In this document: piece after piece, positions 61,580 to 64,000 of the stretch
How the letters are laid out: every line of letters begins with the position of its first letter
How positions within the stretch are numbered: position 1 is the stretch's first letter
Source: DASVFB01 sp963815965
GTDB taxonomy: Bacteria; Actinomycetota; Thermoleophilia; Gaiellales; Gaiellaceae
Reading direction: 5' to 3'
NCBI GenBank assembly: GCA_963815965.1
Contig: CAWFIT010000001.1
Coordinates: 124,001 to 188,000 of the forward strand
DNA length: 64,000 nucleotides
Notes under the pieces: model-generated
Told to the model about the DNA's origin: nothing
Seen by the model: the letters and a program-made list of their open reading frames with translations, nothing else
Database searches by the model: none
Translations under genes and position numbers: made by a program

Positions 61580-62386
61580 GTGATTCGGCAGGGATCCTGG
61601 GAGGACTTTGACGCCGCTGCCGCGCTGAGCAGCAGCCCGGACCTGCTTCGCTCGCGCTGGCAGGTGCCGAGCTTCGACCCTTCACGTCATCTGTGGCTCG
61701 GCGACGGCGCGTTCGGCGCCCTGTACGCGCCGGACGAGGCTATCGTGCTCGGCAACGCGGCGCAAATCGGGCCGCTGCTCGAACAAATCGAAGCGCGCGC
61801 GCGGGAGGAGGCGCTGCCGCAGCTTGCGTTCGTGATCCCCGAGCGAGACGAGCCCGTGTGGCGCGCGTACGAGCAGTCGGGGTTCACGCTCGCGACGGAG
61901 GTGCTGAAGCTCGAGGTCGCGCTCGATGCGCCGCAGTCCGAAGCATCGCTGCCGGCCGACGTGACGCTTCGCACCTACGGCGCTGCAGACGCGCGCGCGG
62001 TGCACGAGCTGCTCGATACGGCGTACCTGAGCTGGGACGAGACGTACGTGCCACTCGAACACGACGACTGGCTCGCGTTCATGACCGAGCACGGCGGCTT
62101 CGATCCAACGTGCTGGTACCTCGCGGAAACAGAGGGCGACCTCGCCGGTGTCTGCCTGACCTGGAAGGAGGGCTGGATCAAGGATCTCGCCGTCGCGCCG
62201 GACGCACGCGGACGCGGGCTCGGCGAGGCGCTGCTGCGCCACGCGTTCGGGCGCCTTTACGAGCGCGGCGTGCGACGGATAGGTCTCAAGGTCGACGCCC
62301 ACAACCCGACGAGTGCGATCCGCCTGTACGAGCGTCTGGGCATGCGCGTCGTCCAGCGCTACCGCCACTACGTGAAGAAGCTGTGA
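61580..62386 (+). CDS. Tandem-domain GNAT acetyltransferase
   Basis: 268 residues from GTG 61580. The first, weak GNAT domain (residues 1-125) contains LPQLAFVIPERDEPVWRAYE. The second has TWKEGWIKDLAVAPDARGRG (with RGRGLGEALL, the acetyl-CoA loop) and VDAHNPTSAIRLYERLGMRV. A mycothiol-synthase-like layout is possible, but the substrate is not predictable. A degraded copy of its 3' end lies at 20892-20977 next to tRNA-Glu. The next gene starts in its stop (GTGA). Confidence 0.85.
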   Translation: MIRQGSWEDFDAAAALSSSPDLLRSRWQVPSFDPSRHLWLGDGAFGALYAPDEAIVLGNAAQIGPLLEQIEARAREEALPQLAFVIPERDEPVWRAYEQSGFTLATEVLKLEVALDAPQSEASLPADVTLRTYGAADARAVHELLDTAYLSWDETYVPLEHDDWLAFMTEHGGFDPTCWYLAETEGDLAGVCLTWKEGWIKDLAVAPDARGRGLGEALLRHAFGRLYERGVRRIGLKVDAHNPTSAIRLYERLGMRVVQRYRHYVKKL

Positions 62387-62601
62387 CCGCGTCGCGCTCG
62401 AATGCGGTGGGCCTCCTCCGCTGGCTTCGCCGCCAGCTCGCGCAGCCGACGCCGCTACGCGAGCGGCTGGAGGCGGCGGTCGCGAACGACGACCCGGACG
62501 AAGCGCGCCGCTGCCTCGCGCAGTTCGAGTTCAGTCCGGCGCAGCGCCATCACGTCGAGGCGCTGCTCGACGCGTGGGAGCGGGAACGCGCCGGCGCTTG
62601 A
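62383..62601 (+). CDS. Small hypothetical protein coupled to the GNAT gene
   Basis: 72 residues from GTG 62383 (GTGA overlap). LLRWLRRQLAQPTPLRERLE and FEFSPAQRHHVEALLDAWER suggest a small helical protein. No family recognised. The start region of this gene is also represented in the debris at 20955-20977. Confidence 0.5.
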   Translation: MTASRSNAVGLLRWLRRQLAQPTPLRERLEAAVANDDPDEARRCLAQFEFSPAQRHHVEALLDAWERERAGA

Positions 62602-62806
62602 TGCCGTAGGCGGCGCCGCTTTCGAAGAGCTCGTCCGCGTCGACCTCGTCGTCCCAGCCGAGGAAGTGCGACTCGGGCTCGTCGCCGGTCGAGCCGAACA
62701 CCGCGAGCCGCATCGGCGTCGCCGGCGCGCGCTTCCCGCGCTTCGAGCGCTCGAGATCGGCGAGCCGTTCCTCGAGCGCCGAACCCTCGGCGTAGCCCTT
62801 GCTCAT
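62531..62806 (-). CDS. Small hypothetical protein
   Basis: 91 residues from ATG 62806. MSKGYAEGSALEERLADLER gives an amphipathic helix. PMRLAVFGSTGDEPESHFLG and WDDEVDADELFESG follow, then a basic tail that overlaps the previous gene by 71 bp (the true stop could be a little earlier by error). The acidic middle part looks genuine. Function unknown. Confidence 0.45.
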   Translation of the reverse strand: MSKGYAEGSALEERLADLERSKRGKRAPATPMRLAVFGSTGDEPESHFLGWDDEVDADELFESGAAYGIKRRRVPAPTRRAAPRRDGAAPD

Positions 62807-62826
62807 CGTTGTCACACTGTATGCGC

Positions 62827-62899
62827 GGGCCGGTAGCTCAGTTGGTAGAGCAGGGGACTTTTAATCCCAAGGTCGCAGGTTCGATCCCTGCCCGGCCCA
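62827..62899 (+). tRNA. tRNA-Lys (anticodon TTT)
   Basis: 73 nt: acceptor GGGCCGG/CCGGCCC, D-arm TAGCTCAGTTGGTAGAGC, anticodon loop CTTTTAA (anticodon TTT at 62860-62862), and T-arm GCAGGTTCGATCCCTGC. CCA is not encoded. It decodes lysine AAA/AAG. Confidence 0.95.
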
Positions 62900-63344
62900 T
62901 CGGATTTGCAGGGACTTGCAGCGCGGATAGGCGTTGGCGCGCACATGTGTGCGTACGTCGCGCCGTGCGCGCCAGGCCGAATCCCTTCAGCACGTTGCTG
63001 CCTGTTGCAGTCTTTCGGGGCTCGTTGCAGTTCCTTTCAGCTTGTGTAATGGGATTCTGAGTCCCATGCTTCCGGTCGATTTGCGGCAGCCGCCTCGCGC
63101 AGTGAACTCATAGCTGCCTGGCTCCGCATCTCCTTATTACCTGTGCCCGCCGCGAGGCGCACGGCCGAGCTGATCTGAGCGATCACCGGCCTGCCGGTGC
63201 TGCACCAGGTCGACTCGGTCTCGGGGCGACGGCCGTCGCCCGCTGAGCGCAGCGGTCGCCTCGAGCTCGTGCTTCGTCGCTGCGGTGACCTGCCCGGCGG
63301 GGCCATTGACTCGCCTTCCGCCATTTGATATTCGGGCATGACAA
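62900..63344. other. Intergenic stretch after tRNA-Lys with repeated TTGCAG
   Basis: 445 bp. TTGCAG occurs at 62906, 62916, 63005 and 63025, all in the same orientation. A minus-strand frame (63037-63354) is open but its composition is not convincing. No terminator was recognised. Confidence 0.4.
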
Positions 63345-64000
63345 ATGGAGCCACAGGAGCTCACGGGCGCATTCGGGCCGCCCGAGCCGGATGCAGGGGA
63401 ACACCTCGCGAGCAGCCACGGCGAACTCGAGCAACGAGCGGTCGCCGTCCTCGACGCCAACTGGATGGGCCATGCGACTCGTGCGTCCGCGCGCCTCTAC
63501 CCGCACCAGTGGAGCTGGGACTCGGCTTGCATTGCGATCGGCTACTCGACGTGGGACCAGGCGCGCGCGCAGACGGAGCTCCGCTCGATCTTCGCCGGCC
63601 AGTGGGCGAACGGGTTGCTGCCGCACATCCGCTTCGCCAAGGATGCCCGCTACTTTCCGGGACCCGAGTTCTGGCGCACCGATCTCTCGCCGCTCGCGCC
63701 GCCGGATCCGCCCACGTCCGGGATCGTGCAGCCGCCCGTCCACGCGACGGCCGTATGGAAAGTCTTCCGCCGCGCGCGCGACGCCGACGACGCGAAGGCC
63801 TTCCTCCGCGAGCTTCAGCCCAAGCTCGCCGCGTGGCACGACTATCTCTACCGCGAGCGCACCAGGGGTGACGACGCCCTCGTCGAGATCTGGCATCCGT
63901 GGGAGTCGGGCATGGACAACTCGCCGCTCTGGGACGCCGCGCTCGAACGCATCACACCTCCACCCGACGCGATCCCCGAGTATCGGCGCGTCGATGTCGA
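63345..64000 (+). CDS. MGH1/GH63-like glycoside hydrolase (5' part, runs off the window)
   Basis: Open from ATG 63345 to the window end (218 codons so far). Conserved (alpha/alpha)6-barrel motifs are YPHQWSWDSACIAIGYSTWD, TELRSIFAGQWANGLLPHIR, FAKDARYFPGPEFWR, GIVQPPVHATAVWKVFRRA and LVEIWHPWESGMDNSPLWDA (the general acid Asp region). The family includes mannosylglycerate/glucosylglycerate hydrolases and trehalase-like enzymes. The C-terminal half is outside the window. There is no signal peptide, so it is probably cytoplasmic and involved in compatible-solute or glycan turnover. Confidence 0.85.
   Translation, partial: MEPQELTGAFGPPEPDAGEHLASSHGELEQRAVAVLDANWMGHATRASARLYPHQWSWDSACIAIGYSTWDQARAQTELRSIFAGQWANGLLPHIRFAKDARYFPGPEFWRTDLSPLAPPDPPTSGIVQPPVHATAVWKVFRRARDADDAKAFLRELQPKLAAWHDYLYRERTRGDDALVEIWHPWESGMDNSPLWDAALERITPPPDAIPEYRRVDV

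Noticed and set aside
62809..63060. Open frame reading VAQLVEQGTFNPKVAGSIPA across tRNA-Lys
   Set aside because: It is the well-known false protein produced by translating a tRNA gene and its flank.
63183..63896. Minus-strand frame of 237 codons at the right end
   Set aside because: It lies opposite the glycoside hydrolase, whose conserved Trp/His/Asp motifs show the real coding strand.

Overview
High-GC DNA (about two thirds G+C by eye) with GTG/TTG starts, many GTGA/ATGA stop-start overlaps, an actinobacterial holin-X/DUF3618 pair, a DUF5995 protein and a phosphoketolase. This fits an actinomycete, perhaps class Thermoleophilia, but the class is a guess. No 16S gene, transposase, integrase or CRISPR array was seen.

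Region 1 (1-21 kb) is housekeeping and accessory chromosome. It holds a secreted TAP-like hydrolase, a methyltransferase, a thermonuclease, a nucleoside deoxyribosyltransferase and a GNAT. tRNA-Val, a lysyl-oxidase-like protein and DUF5995 follow. Next come a FIST sensor with its histidine kinase, a phosphoketolase-acetate kinase pair (xylulose-5-P to acetyl-P to acetate plus ATP), and a divergent TetR/oxidoreductase pair sharing a triple operator. The region ends with an orphan SLATT membrane protein, the holin pair, a GYD protein, an eroded restriction-nuclease gene and tRNA-Glu.

Region 2 (about 21-61.5 kb) is a large exopolysaccharide locus. It has a LuxR response regulator and a second small LuxR regulator, an initiating polyprenyl-phosphate sugar transferase, at least seven glycosyltransferases, a Wzx-like flippase, a Wzy/ligase-like polymerase and a Wzz-like chain-length protein. 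It also has hexapeptide acyltransferases, three large secreted carbohydrate-related proteins, and an NDP-sugar block (cytidylyltransferase, C-methyltransferase, RfbC, PIG-L, DUF4910, SDRs, DegT aminotransferase). Together these suggest an exported polysaccharide containing a methylated and/or N-acylated deoxysugar. The locus is flanked by a 31-bp direct repeat (28/31 identical) that starts inside tRNA-Glu on the left and lies beside a GNAT gene on the right. The left side keeps the tRNA and a GNAT remnant; the right side keeps the GNAT and only 14 bp of tRNA. The locus therefore looks like an island placed between two neighbours.

Region 3 (61.5-64 kb) holds that GNAT, two small genes, tRNA-Lys and the start of an MGH/GH63-like glycosidase that runs off the window.

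At least 17 single-base frame breaks interrupt otherwise well-conserved proteins. They are more easily read as sequence indels than as real pseudogenes, and affected genes are described as restored proteins.
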